Source: Mytilus californianus
Lineage: Eukaryota; Mollusca; Bivalvia; Mytilida; Mytilidae
Assembly: GCF_021869535.1 (NCBI RefSeq)
Contig: NW_026262734.1
Span: 75,454,339-75,518,338 of the forward strand
Direction: 5' to 3'
DNA length: 64,000 bases
Shown here: positions 45,786 through 58,279 of the stretch, one piece after another
How positions within the stretch are numbered: position 1 is the stretch's first letter
How the letters are laid out: each line of letters begins with the position of its first letter
Program-made: the position numbers and the translations under genes
Notes under the pieces: generated by a model
What the model was told of the DNA's origin: nothing
Databases searched by the model: none
Seen by the model: only the letters and a program-made list of their open reading frames with translations

Positions 45786-46726
45786 AGCATATCTAATTCG
45801 TTGGTTTTGATTTTATCCGTTTGAATTTTATATATTTAAAATTAGAAAACAGTTTTCATATAACTGTCAGTTGAAATTTAAAGTATAATTTAAAATTCAA
45901 GAATTGATTGTTTCATGATCACGATGGCATTCTGCAATTAAAGAATCAAACGATTCTCGTTCGCCCAACACGAACATGTATTTATAGAAAATATTACCAT
46001 TTATCTATTTGTATTGATTATATATTTATTCTGTGTGTTCATTTCTGTTCATTATTAAAATTTTTGAAAAGTAAACAAAAACTTGCACGTTGACGATTGA
46101 TTCCTAAATTGCACAACTTTGAATTGACCGAATACAGAATAACATATATATGTTTGTCCGAGTAGGTATATCATTTTTACAATAAATCTCTGAATTTTTA
46201 TTTTGTCAATCACCAGTATATAATATGATCGTTTATGAACCATCATTGTTTTTAATTCCATTTTCATATATATTTATATTTCAGGAAAGCAAATGCCAAC
46301 TCATTGTAAATATACAAATATAACTGTATCGTTAATTTGGATGTTGTTTGTGTAGGCCGCGGACTAGTTTAATGGGATACTGAAATATTTTCAAATGATT
46401 TTTTAAAATGTGCAATTGATTATTATTGGTGTGAATAACTATCGTCTTAACATGAATACTTGTATCAAAAACAGGTTTGATGGTAGATTTTTATAATTTC
46501 AATTCTTTAATAATTTTTATTCTATGAGTTTATCATGAATTTTGATAGTCATGGCCAAATAACTAATTACTTTTTACCTTACCATAATAGATGCTCAATC
46601 AATATAGTTGCATTACAAGATGACAAATAAAATGTAAAATAGATTATCTTTATTTTAAACATAAAATACTCGTTTTGTAGCCATAATGATAGTTTAGATG
46701 GATTTTATGGCATTTTATGAAAATTA

Positions 46727-46770
46727 GGAGATGTGGTGAAATGAACTATGAGACAACTATCCTTTAATGG
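46727..46770 (+). repeat. Mussel repeat A, head fragment
   Basis: 'ttaggagatgtggtgaaatg' and 'tatgagacaactatcc' match the first bases of repeat A. Confidence 0.5.
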
Positions 46771-47934
46771 TCTGCAATTTTCGAATTTTCTTCTTCAAAT
46801 TTGTATACAAATTATTATTACTATCCAATCGAAGAAAAAAAATAACATTAGCACAAACTTGCAAGATTAAAAAGAATTGATATTCAATAACTATAGAACG
46901 CCACAGCTGTCTTATGTGGGACTATGATATTACTTCATGTTGTTTTATTATTACTTGATGATATTTTGTCTTTACTTAATATTGTTTTGACATAACGTAA
47001 TGATTTTTTAATATAACTCAATATTAAATAGTCATTACTTAATGATATTTCGATATTACACGATATGGTTTCGTATTGACTTGATATAGTTGTTTTGTCA
47101 TTACTCAATATGGTTTTGTCATTACTCGATGTGGTTTCACCATTATTTAATGTGGTTGTGTCATTAGTAAATGTGGTTTTAACATTACTTGATGTGAATG
47201 TGACTTAACGTTATGTAGTTGTTTCATTACATGATGTGGTTTTGTTATTTCGTAATTCTTTATATGGTTTTAACATTACGCAATGATGTTTCAAAATTTG
47301 ACGATTTTACACTACATGATGTGTTTGTTTCAATATTTGATGTGGCCCTGTCATTCTTTGATGTGGTTATCCCATTACTTGATGAGGTAAAACCACGTGA
47401 CCAATTCGGAAAAAAATATGTTCTATTTTTAAACAGATTTCAATATATCGTTTGTTTAAAGTGCTTTGGATGGGTATCGCTATCCATTGAGTTAAAGTTC
47501 AAATTAAAGTTCGAGTGGTTGTTCAGAGTTATTGGGTATGAAAAAGGAGAACGGCAGACAATAATAAGAAAAAAAGCATTAAAAAGTTTACAGTATTTCG
47601 GACATAATTAAGATATCCCCAAACCACTTGGTCCTGTTGTTTTTATCCTAAGTTCTCAAACGGAAGCAGTATTTTTGTAATAAATATAACCCTGTGTCTC
47701 GCCTGATATTGCTGCTGTAAGTGTAAAAGCGTCATGTTGATCGGCTGTACATTTATCTATAATACATTTATCGGTAAAAAAAAAAAAAAAAATGTTTTTC
47801 TGTAGATGCTTTTTCTTGAAATTGAGGAATAACTCCTATACCAGTTTTAAAACACTTCATGGAGGTTTACAAATTTATCATGTCAAAACAGTTTAATTCG
47901 GTTTTATTTAACTAAAACAAAACTGTATGGTTTT

Positions 47935-48120
47935 CAACAATGAACAAAACCCATACCCTAAAGTAAGCTATAAAAGGCCCCGAAATGAAAAATGTAAAAA
48001 ACTAGAAACCTAACGATCTATAGATAGATAGATAGATACTTTATTCTCTAAAAACTAAATACAAGTTTACAGAGAAACATACAATATAAATACAGATACA
48101 ATAGTCGAGGTACAGTATGA
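47935..48120 (+). repeat. Mussel repeat A piece and (gata)n run
   Basis: 'caacaatgaacaaaacccat' and 'agctataaaaggccccgaaa' are from the middle of repeat A. They are followed by 'tagatagatagatagatact' at 48020-48042. This lies inside the foldback element. Confidence 0.5.
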
Positions 48121-48584
48121 TATTCTAAAAGTACAAAATTATGATGGCATACATGTTTAGTAACATGTATAATGAAAGGTTAAACTCAATAGAAATAAAA
48201 AAAATGGATATGGAGACGCCGACGCCACTATCGACGACGAAATATAGGTTTGTTGTGTCTCACTGCCGCTACATTGATGTCGCAGGCTCGACACAAATCA
48301 AAAGACTTGAACTTTATTGTTAACAAATGAAATACTTTAAATCAACTCACACTAAAGTTACAGGGAAACGGGGGGAGGGGGGCTCGGACTAAGCGACAAA
48401 GCATCAATACTGTAAAATAAGAATTCTCCGAATTTTTTTTAGCGTAAATGATCATTTGAACTTATACGAATATCAATCTTTTACTTGTAATCAATTGAAT
48501 TCCTGATCTACCTCGCACTAATTGAAAAATAAACTTTTGGAATATCTGTTCGACGACGGACATGTTCCAGTGGTCGTAACCATA

Positions 48585-48700
48585 ATACCGTCATCTTTTC
48601 CTTGAATGTAAACTACCAAATAAAACCAAATCACTGGGTTTGTACTTTCTCGAATAACACGACGGGTGCCTTTCTGGAGCATCCGAGATCACCCCTTTGG
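48585..48700 (+). repeat. Penelope-like element, 3' end fragment
   Basis: 'ttccttgaatgtaaactacc', then 'ggtttgtactttctcg', 'aataacacgacgggtgcc' and 'ggagcatccgagatcacccc' match the RT end and 3' UTR of the 4186-5745 copy. Confidence 0.65.
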
Positions 48701-48769
48701 ATTTAAAGTACCCAGTCATACCGATCTATTGAATCAGCCAAATGAAACTGTTTTGTATGCTACCGCAAC

Positions 48770-49080
48770 TGAAAGTTGGGGGGCATATTGTTTTACCCCT
48801 GTCCGTCCGTCCGTCTGTCTGTCCCATTATGGGTATATAGTTATTCCGCATAACTCCTCCTACAGTTTGAATCCTAGGAAGTTTTCTCTTTACTGTCTGT
48901 TTGTACATATATTGAAGGTGTCCATGTGGTCAGGGTTTTTATTTTTATTATCTTTTGCTCTATTGGGAGATAACCGAACTTTTTTTTTTGTCAATTTGGG
49001 GTATAAGCGGTTAAATGAGTTGAGTGCGGGGACATCACTTTGTCTAGTTTACATTTTTTTTCTCGTGTTGTACTGTTAGA
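48770..49080 (+). repeat. Mussel repeat, 'ttgttttacccctgtccg' family
   Basis: 'gggggcatattgttttaccc' plus a (gtcc)n run, then 'cgcataactcctcctacagt' and 'ttgtacatatattgaaggtg', is a fuller copy of the module at 2456-2720. The 137-codon frame across it is a by-product. Confidence 0.6.
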
Positions 49081-49124
49081 CAACTGTAAGATGTAAGGTT
49101 AGGATTTAGCGCTCACATACATGT

Positions 49125-49415
49125 TAAACTCCGCCACGTGCACTTTCTTTATGTACCTGCCCCAAGTCAGGAGCAGGAAGTTCAATTGTTGTCGTTGTAT
49201 AAATGTGTGTCTTTTTTTTGGCAGATTGTTTATTTATAAATAAGACCGTTTGTTTTTTCGTTTGAATTTTTTCACATGGTGCATGGTGGCCTTTTGTAGA
49301 TGACTATACGCTGTGTTGAAGGCTGTACGGTTGCCTATATATGATTTCTTACATCCACTGCATTTAAACTCTGGTAGATAGTTGTCTCATTGTCAATCAC
49401 ACCACATCTAACTTT
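49125..49415 (-). repeat. Mussel repeat A, inverted decayed copy
   Basis: The minus strand starts 'gatgtggtgtgattgacaat', 'gagacaact' and later reads 'cctgacttggggcaggtaca'. This is the order of repeat A with many gaps. Confidence 0.55.
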
Positions 49416-49529
49416 ATTTCAACTTCTATGTTGCGTTTTGTATACTGTCAAATTGTTTATCTTTTGTACGCATACCCCGGAGCCCTCTTTTCGGAAGCCC
49501 GAGCAAAAGACTTTGTTCCGCGATAGAAA

Positions 49530-49835
49530 ATTTAATTACGAACTCATATAAGATAGCTCGAATTTCAACTAAAAATCTTAATTAATCTAAATGAGACTTA
49601 AATTCGAATCTTACTCAAACTCTTCCTAAAAAAGTGACTCAAATTTAATGATGTAACTAGAACTCTACCTTTAAATGTGACTCAAACTCGAAGTCCAACT
49701 CGAAACTCAATGCTAATTAAAACTTTAATTCTAATAATGACTTGAATTCGAAATCGAAGACTAACTCAAAGTTTAACTCAAACAGTAACCTGAACTTTAA
49801 TTTGAACTCTAATGATCTCTAATTCGATGGATGGT
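49530..49835. repeat. Degenerate short tandem repeat, 'aactcgaa/aactttaa' type
   Basis: The stretch is built of variants such as 'gactcaaactcgaa', 'aactctaat' and 'gaactttaatttgaactcta'. The inverse ('gttcaaattaaagttcgagt') occurs at 47496-47520 at the inner edge of the left arm, so this repeat is part of the inner arms of the foldback element. Confidence 0.55.
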
Positions 49836-50534
49836 CACACTCATCCAAGGCACATACAACATGGAAATCTATCTAAAAATAGAACAGGTTTTTACCTCAT
49901 CAAGTAATGGGATAACCACATCAAAGAATGACAGGACCACATCAAATAATGAAACAAACACATCATGTAGTGTAAAATCGTCAAATTTTGAAACATCATT
50001 ACGTAATGTTAAAACCATATAAAGAATAGGCAAATCATCATTACAAAATAACAAAACCACATCATGTAATGAAACAACTACATAACGTTAAGTCACATTC
50101 ACATCAAGTAATGTTAAAACCACATTGACTAATGACACAACCACATTAAGTAATGGTGAAACCACATCGAGTAATGACAAAACTATATTGAGTAATGACA
50201 AAACTATATCAAGTCAATACGAAACCATATCGTGTAATATCGAAATATCATTATGTAATGATTATTCCATATTGAGTTATATCAAAACATCATAACGTAA
50301 TGTCAAAACCATATTAAGTAAAGACAAAATATCATCAAGTAATAATAAAACAACATAAAGTAATATCATAGTTCCACATAAGACAGCTGTGGCGTTCCAT
50401 AAATAACACCTTTCAACTCCCTCAGGCAAAGCTGACCTTAGAAGGATTTGGCTATTTTTTTAGGTCCTATTTGATCATATAGCTCTTCAACTGTTTATGT
50501 TCTTATAGCTCTTCGTCGTTTTAATAAGCTTTAG

Positions 50535-50735
50535 GTTTTAAAATATTTTGGTCCCGAGCATCACTGAATAGACATCGATTGTCGAAATGCGCATTTGGTG
50601 AAGAAAGAAAAATTTATACCGTTTATGTCAGTATATATTCATGGCTTTCAAATATTCGGCTTTGAGCGTTCCTGGTGAAGGTAAATCCATAAAAGCGCTT
50701 CGGACGCATGCACTTTATAACGTGTTGTTTTCATT
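50535..50735 (+). repeat. Mussel interspersed repeat fragment
   Basis: 'gcatcactgaatagacatcg', 'tcgaaatgcgcatttggtg', then 'ggtgaaggtaaatcc' and 'gcgcttcggacgcatg'. A parallel, more decayed copy is at 38930-39035. From 50736 to 51585 nothing is recognised. Confidence 0.55.
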
Positions 50736-51585
50736 TTTTACCTTTAGAGTCAAATATTCACCGAACTTAATATGAGCCCGGAGGGCGAATGGTTTGTTTT
50801 TCATGAATCAACGTTAATCCATTGTATCTATAACTTAAACTATTGTGTTAATCACTTCTCAAAATTAAAGCCTTTTCCTAATTAGAAGGTTTTGTAAGTG
50901 AGTTTAAATAACCATGTTATCGTGTCCAACGATGCATTAATAAATCTAAGATCACAATAAATTGGTTAACAAATACAAATATAACACAACACGTCTGCCT
51001 TTAAATATCTTTATATTATCAGGCATCTGAATATTACAAAATTGCTTTTACGAAATCCGACCAAAGAGCATATATAAAGTATATATAATAAGTATGTTAC
51101 CGAAATTTCTAGCAAGAAGCCTAATTCTAGACACATCTCGCATAGGAATTTGCGAATAACCATTTCTAAAATTATGCAGTAAAACAGATGAAATCATACT
51201 ATATTTATAAAACAAAAATGGACAAATAGAATGTAATCATTTTCGTTTCAAATATGTAAAATAGTCAATAATAATCCAAAAATAAACGGTAAAACTCGCT
51301 ATTATTACAAAAATATCCACAACAACATACAAAACAAGAAAAGAAAAAAACCCAAGAAAACTAAAGAATAGGGACAACAAAGAGAATACAGGGATTCGAA
51401 ACTTAATCGACAAGTCCCTACCTTTAACTCATTGATCCTAACCATGCTAACCTCGCGGCGACCAACTTATAATATATAAATTGCCTATTATTTATATATA
51501 AAGGTACAAGCCCTGTGTGTCCGTTGTACCGATGTATATCATATGTTCATTTGAATATATATATAATAGACATTTAAATTGTAAC

Positions 51586-51672
51586 CCATTGGTAGCCGAG
51601 AGGTTTCGTCGATATGTTGATGTCAGTCACATATAACAGATTTCAAGGACGGGTTCGATTCCCAATGAAGAC
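51586..51672 (+). other. tRNA-like sequence (pseudo-tRNA or SINE head)
   Basis: Box A-like TAGCCGAGAGG (51593-51603) and a perfect box B GGTTCGATTCC (51652-51662) are 48 bases apart, a distance compatible with a tRNA with a long variable arm (Leu/Ser type). 'ccattgg' before box A can pair with 'ccaatg' after box B, but that stem overlaps the T arm, so a normal cloverleaf does not form. More likely a degenerate tRNA copy or the Pol III promoter of a SINE than an active tRNA gene. Confidence 0.45.
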
Positions 51673-54600
51673 ATATATAAATTACAAAAGTTAAAGGTAA
51701 GTTTTAAAATTAATTCCATTAGTGAACAGAAATCAGTAAATTAGCAAATTCAAACTTAATGAGAATTAATGAAGTTAGGCACACAAAGGAAACAATTGAA
51801 TATAATTTGGTGAGTCCATTTCAGCGACAGATTAAGGAAGCCTTGATTCTAGAAAAAGAATCCACGTTAAATGAATAGGCTGACGTCACGACAATGGTTT
51901 AATTGAATCATATAAGTTTTATGCTGCCTTTTTTAATTTCTAAGACTTTTCCAATCTGAACAAAGTGAAAGAGTAAGTGGTTTATCAAATTAATGCACAC
52001 GCCAAATTACATCCTCTGAGAAACGAAATATTTTCTACAACTGTAAACATTTTGTAAGCCAGAGCAAAAGTTTCATTATAACATGTAAGTCACAATATTA
52101 TATTTGTGATTTCAGGTGAGCTAAGACAGTTATAATCCTTGTAAGAAATACACATACATATAACTAGCATGTGCAAAGTTTATATAAAGGTATTTGAAAG
52201 ATCTTTCAAAACTCCCGAACGTTCCTGGTGTCCATCATTTCAGAATGATTTTTTGAATGAAATCGTAATTATGCGTTATAACATTTAATCGGATAATAAT
52301 TATTGAAGTTGCTATAATCAAGTTAATCGTAGACAATAATAGTATCAAAGGGTACTTTTATTAATACCATGCTTTTATTCACACACAAAATGCGACAGGA
52401 TAAAAATCACGATATGCAAAACGCGTATTTGACATTTTGCAATGGATATTGGACTAATACATATTCATAATGTGCCTGTTAACGAATTAGATGAATTTTA
52501 TCTAAGAATAACAGGATTTGTTCGAGTACTTGTACAAAAAGTATATGAGTTGGTTAATTTTACTTCATTATTTTTATTTTTCAAAAGAAATATTGAATGC
52601 ACATATAATGTGCAAGATATTTTACGTTGTTACGCAATTTCTTTCAAGCAATTCTATTAGTTTTTATGTGTAACTAGTTACAATTTGTCTCTTCCTTGTT
52701 GATTTACGATATTTGAACATCGGAACACTCCTCTATCACCTTAATTAATGAATAAGTTTGCAATTTGATATCTGATTTGACTTTTGATTATTCATACCTA
52801 ATTTCTTGTGAAACAGTAGGTTATTCTATAGAGATTATATTTCATACGTTTTCTGATTTATATTTTACCGCCAATACGCCCGCTAAATAGATACCAAGAA
52901 CATAAAATTTGTGTCGAAGACAAAATAACTCATAAGCAGACGTTATCTATTAACGCAAACGCTTCTGTTATGAATGTATAAAAATCACCGCAAGATTAGT
53001 CTTCGAACGACAGACATACACAATAATGTTTTAATTACTCTTTTGGGATACAGCTGTCAAGATAATCATATTTTTTATGTAATTTATATGAATTATAAAC
53101 AAGACGTGTAACGGTTTGATTGTAGAAACATTGTATAAATGTCACGTAAATCAGCCAACTTAATATATGAAAAACCTGACCTTAACAAAAAAGATGTGTT
53201 AAATGTAGTTTTTGTCATATATAAAATTTGAACCGAGGAAGAGGATACAATAGTTTGGTAGATTTTGCTTTATAAAAACTGGTCATGCATTGTAAAAGAG
53301 GAGGTATGGTACGAGCAATTTTTTTTGGCCCCTGAAACTCAAAATTAGTTAAGTTTAAAAAAAAATTTAAATTGTGGTAACGTCATTTATTACAACAGTG
53401 AAGAAGATACCAAGTGTCATAAATCATAGAAAAAAATAACAATTCGGAAAAAAGAAACTATTTAATTCGGATAAAGAACATCTGACATATAGACATGCTT
53501 ATTGCGATATGTCATGAACATGTTGAAAATGAACTATTTGACTTCAAGCATTCAACTCACAGAGATATCCTTTATTCATCTATGTGTACAGACTTGATTG
53601 ATAAAAGTGTGTAGTAATTTGCATTACCATATTGAAACTATTTTTTGAAATACAGACAGATTACAAAAAATGCTAACGAATAAAGATGACCTTACAATAT
53701 TTCTGAAAAAAAAACGAAAATGCTATTGTACTATTAATAAATTCATACCACATAGAGCAAAAATGATATTCATTACTTGTTACTTAACACGTACAGCATC
53801 TATCGCATCTAGTTATTGTCACTACAGTATTCTTACACAGATCAACTGTTTCAATAACTTATATTTTGACTGATATTTTAAAAAGCATGATAGATGAATA
53901 CTGTAGTTCCTTAAACAGATAAAACCTTTAAAAATGCAGTAAATGTACTTGTTTTAACGAAATTGTTCGTCTATGTACCACCAGTCAGGTGTTTTATATA
54001 GCCTCATATCGAAAATGAACGGTGATGATATATTATGCTGTTAAGCGACACGAAAAAAAAACAATGTTTCACTTTGAAAGTCCTCAGAAACATTAACATC
54101 TGAAACGTCCTACTGTAATTTCGTCAGCAAGAAAAACCCTTATTTTTAGGCAATTTCTTTCGGCTTTTGTTCTGGTAGTCTTTGTGATGTCTCCAACTTG
54201 TTTTAGCAATATCCAATCCAGCATCGATCTATTCATTTAAAGAGGATACCTAACTTGTGAATAATAAAATAATTTATTTTGAAATTTCGATGGACGATAA
54301 TTTAAATTGAACTTAATTTATTCATTGGATATATTTTAAAAGTAAGAAACAACAATGAAGTAGGGACAAAACAGTCCATTAAAACAAAAACAAAACAAAA
54401 AACGACACTACCGAAAATACCGCGGTTGACCTCAGTCCTCGAATTGTTAAAGCAGGGGAGAATCATAAAAGAAACCTCAGAACATTACCAATGCACGAGT
54501 CATCAGTACCTGTAAATTCTAAAAATCTAATCAATGACTTAATGTGATATTTTTGATTGAAAGGAAAACACGATCATTATTTTAATGACAAAGGATAGGC

Positions 54601-54924
54601 TCTGACTGCTACAAACAACGCAGATCACAAAGAATAATAATTAAAAAAATACAACACAGACAAATCATGAAAACACAATACTATAATTGCTTAAAGTGAT
54701 GGTGAACTCAGGTGCTCATTAATTGTATTTGTTTACACTTTGACTGCCACTTTTTGATTCTAAAACATTTGCAATGATGGTTTTAAAATGCACCTAGTCA
54801 GTTTTCAAATAAAGAAACTGAATTATTCAACTTCAAGTTATATTTATGTCAATTTGTCTTGTTTATCAATACGACGGATTTTATTCATTACTTATAAAAT
54901 ATGGAAGTCTATAAAAACAGACAA
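51673..54924. other. AT-rich stretch without genes
   Basis: The open frames here are short, Phe/Ile/Lys/Asn-rich and lack splice-site or family support. No repeat family is recognised. Confidence 0.45.
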
Positions 54925-55060
54925 ACGTTATCAATCAACGGAACAATTGAAAAACAACAGCCATATTCCTGCCTTGGTACAGGCAAATTCCGACGAAAAT
55001 GGTGGGTTAATACCGGTTTTCTAGCTAGCTAAACCTCTTACTTGTATGACAGTTGTTTAT
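54925..55060 (+). repeat. Mussel repeat B, decayed piece
   Basis: 'cctgccttggtacaggc', 'gaaaatggtgggttaatacc' and 'aaacctcttacttgtatgac' correspond to 'cctgacttggtacaggac', 'aaatggtgggttgaacctgg' and 'aaacctcccgcttttatgg' in copy 1. From 55061 to 56129 only a short doubled 'acgccaacaaaaa' (about 55232 and 55266) is seen. Confidence 0.55.
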
Positions 55061-56129
55061 AGTTTCGTGATATTAACAAAATCGGATGAGCAACCCAATC
55101 AGACGTAATAGGTTAAAGTGACAATAATTGGGATTCAGCATCCAAAACTGTGTAAACATACATCACAGATATACAACACAATTGACTTAAAAATTCAAAC
55201 AAACACACAAATAAATCTAACAACTACGCCAACAAAAAGGTGTTGCAGTAGATAGTAATTTTGACGACGCCAACAAAAAAGTTTTTGTCGTTGATTGCAA
55301 AATGATGTCCATATTTGAACGAATGAAACAGGAATTATTTCTAAGATTTGGTAAATGAAAAGAGACAATAGACTAACTTATCCTATGTGCATTTTCGTAT
55401 ATATGTGCAATATTAGATGAGCTGAAAGTTGTTACCTAAACAATAGGTACTTAACAAAGCTTATCTTTATTTCATGATCCATCTTACAAACAAATCTGTA
55501 TGTTGTATGTTGGGTTTTATTATTATTATTAACTTTATTTGACATGGTTTTGATAAGTTTTCAAAAAATGTCTTCTTGAAATATTTTGATTTCAAGCATT
55601 ATTTTAGAATAGCAATTTTTACAAGGTGGAATCTATGCTTGCTGAACCATTGTTGAAACAGGACTTTTATAGTTCAAGACAAAAAATATCATCTTTATTA
55701 CCATATCTTAATACCCATACCGTTCATATTCTGCAATATTAATTCCAAAGCTCAAACAAATAACCTGAAAGTCAAGATTGTGTTATTAACTAGAAACAGT
55801 GTACACGATAAAACTTAGCAAATGATAGATCTAATGTTACTCTACAGTAATCATCGGGTAAATCTAATTAAATGTATTAAACTAGAGTGTAAGTAAAGTA
55901 GTGTAGAAGGAAAGATTATGATTTTTTAAAGCTTGATTTGTAAGTCTTTTATGATGTATAATTGAACCATTCTCTGGAAATACAATTTACGGATTTGATG
56001 TTCTTTTCAAGGATACATCTGACGTACAGCAATTAATAGTTCATATTCTAATTAGAAAGATACATCCCTTGAGATAAATCTTCTTGTAAGAGACAATAGT
56101 ACTGCTTCTTGAAAATATCTTCATCTAAT

Positions 56130-56752
56130 TTTGTTGGTACCTTCATGCTGAGTCATTACTTTCAGGATCATACATAAACTTAAACGTAGAAGTGTTTCCA
56201 TTATATACAAACGTTGCAGATTTTAGTCGCTAAACAATGCAAATTGTATCGTTTTGAGGGGGGAATAATATCGTTGTAAGGGGAACAAATTGTTTCGTTG
56301 TGAGGGGAACAAAGTGTATCGTTATGATTGGAACAAATTGTATCGTTATGGTGAGAAAAGTTGTATCATTATGAAGAGAACAAGTGGTATCATTATGAGG
56401 TGCATAAATTGTATCGTTATGAAGGGGAACAAATTGAATTATTATGAGGGGAACTTTAATGTTACTATATCAACATGTAGCCTAAATGTATCAAATAATG
56501 GAATCTGAAGCGAGATGATGTATGATATATTTGTGCTTTATTTGTTTTCAAAACAAAACAGTCAACTCAAACACACATGACTTTCTCTTTTCGATGAGAT
56601 TATTACCAATTTGTTGGTGCCTTCATGCTTTGTCATTACTTCCAGGATCATACATAAACTTAAACGTAGAAATGTTTCCATTATATACAAACGTTGCAGA
56701 TTTTAGTCGCTAAACAATGCAAATTGTATCGTTTTGAGGGGGGATACGTTTT
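56130..56752 (+). repeat. Direct duplication enclosing a ~24-bp tandem repeat
   Basis: 'ttgttggtaccttcatgctg' to 'ttgtatcgttttgagggggg' (56130-56275) recurs almost unchanged at 56608-56752. Between them, 56263-56455 holds about eight degenerate units of 'aattgtatcgttatgagggg' plus 'aaca'. The end of the second copy shows the same 'cgttttgagggggga' step twice in a row. Confidence 0.8.
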
Positions 56753-56762
56753 GAGGGGGGAT

Positions 56763-57893
56763 ACTTTACTTTTGTATTTATGTGAAAGGTAAGGCAACAA
56801 TATCACTAAAACTAGCGTTATACAAGCTGATATCTAGTTGAAATTAAACAAAAGAAATGGAACTCTTTATTCGAGAAGGTAAAGACTTTGGAAAACATTT
56901 CAAACTTGAAGTGTAAATGCATTAATGTATTTGATGGGTAAATTGTGGATGAATGTAATAAGTTAAAGAGCAATTCAGATTCATAGTGTATTTGCTTTGG
57001 AAATTTTAAAAATTAAAAACATAAAATGTGTTGGAAAATAAAAATGAAACTAAAACCTTTGTACCCTATTGTTTCAAGGTGAAAGTTAAGTACTATAGCT
57101 CTAAAAACTTATGTATTTATTTTGATACGATACAACGTTTTTAAGTATAAAAATATCAATTTTTAGGACTTTTTTTTCAAAAAAAAAAACTGTTGCCGGT
57201 GGCAGAGATGCAAATCAATGCTTCAAAAAGATGAATCTTTAATCTTTCTTTGGAATTATTTTCGGCGGGAGTTTTGCTTGTGCACATGAAAAGACGCGAA
57301 TGTATTTACACTTACCATAATCGACTGTTTTGAGAAACATTTTCTTTAATCTAAAAGTTTACAATATCTCGAAGCTCTATACTATAATCTAAGTATAAAA
57401 ATGAATATCAGATGCAAAAAATCCTTAATAATTCACTTATATTTACCTTAATCTTTAAAGCCCATAGAAAGAGATGTAAACAATTCAAATATACCAACTT
57501 GGCCCTATTTACCTTCTCGAATAAAAAGTTCCATTTCTTTTGTTTAATTTCAACTGGATATCATCTTGTATAACGCTAGTTTTAGTGATATTGTTGCCTT
57601 ACCTTTCACATAAATACAAAATAGTGGAACAATAGTAACTTAAATATTATATTGAAATGTATACGGACTTTGGAAAACATTTCAAACTTGAAGTGTAAAT
57701 GCGTTCATGTATTGGATGGGTAAATTGTGGATGAATGTAATAAGTTAAAGAGCAATTCAGATACATAGTGTATTTGCTTTGGAAATTTTAAAAATTAAAA
57801 ATAAAATGTGTTGGAAAATAAAAATGAAGCTAAAACCTTTGTACCCTATTGTTTCAAGGTGAAAGTTAAGTACTATAGCTCTAAAAACTTAAC
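56763..57893. repeat. Compound repeat: inverted arms plus direct duplication
   Basis: 56763-56882 is inverted at 57505-57625 ('aaggcaacaatatcactaaa' against 'tttagtgatattgttgcctt'). Just outside or inside these arms, 56884-57115 is directly repeated at 57662-57893 ('aaacatttcaaacttgaagt' to 'actatagctctaaaaactta') with few changes. No coding frame is seen. Confidence 0.8.
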
Positions 57894-57896
57894 TAC

Positions 57897-58065
57897 AACT
57901 GTATCGTATTAATGGCGTTTGCTTTTGTTGTAGTTCAGTGTTTCTGTTGTTCCGTTGTTTTCCTCTCATAATTGATGTGTTTCCCTCGGTTTTAGTTTGT
58001 TACCCGGATTTGTTTTTGCTAAATCGAATTATGACTATTGAACAGCGGTATACTACTGTTGCCTT
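57897..58065 (-). repeat. Mussel repeat B, inverted partial copy
   Basis: The minus strand reads 'ataaaggcaacagtagtata', 'ccgctgttcaatagtc', 'aacaaatccgggtaacaaac' and 'gagggaaacacatcaa', the first 150 bases of repeat B. It faces the copy at 58280, forming an imperfect inverted pair with about 210 bases between. Confidence 0.75.
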
Positions 58066-58279
58066 TATGTAATGAACTAAGACATTCCGATATCCAAACA
58101 TCATTTGATATCTCCCGAAACGTTCAGATTGCTTGAAAAATGGTACGGACACTTTTTTTTAAATTGTTGACACTAAGATATCATTTGGTTGTATTATGGT
58201 GTCGTATGGTTGATGTCTCTTTGAAGTATTCTAAGTACCCAAATCTGGTTTTTATCCACTTTATCAAATCTTTGCCAAC

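Larger units (their letters stand above)
46894..50398. mobile_element. Foldback element with tandem-repeat arms
   Basis: The left arm (46894-47455) is repeated in inverse orientation at 49845-50398, roughly 95% alike by eye. Both outer ends read 'gaacgccacagctgtcttat' towards the centre. The arms consist of degenerate ~21-bp units like 'tcattacttgatgtggtttt'. The inner 2.4 kb carries repeat fragments and no transposase. Long inverted arms made of short tandem units are the layout of foldback (FB-like) elements. Repeat-derived frames in both arms encode the same peptide (LHDVFVS...FFDVVIPLLDEV) and are not genes. Confidence 0.78.

Noticed and set aside
47219..47611. 130-codon + strand frame, with a similar minus-strand frame at 49869-50060
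   Set aside because: Both read through the same tandem-repeat arms of the foldback element in inverse orientation. The shared peptide is explained by the DNA repeat.
48666..49079. 137-codon frame over a gtccgtcc run
   Set aside because: It crosses a Penelope 3' fragment and a common mussel repeat. No domain or conserved frame is seen.
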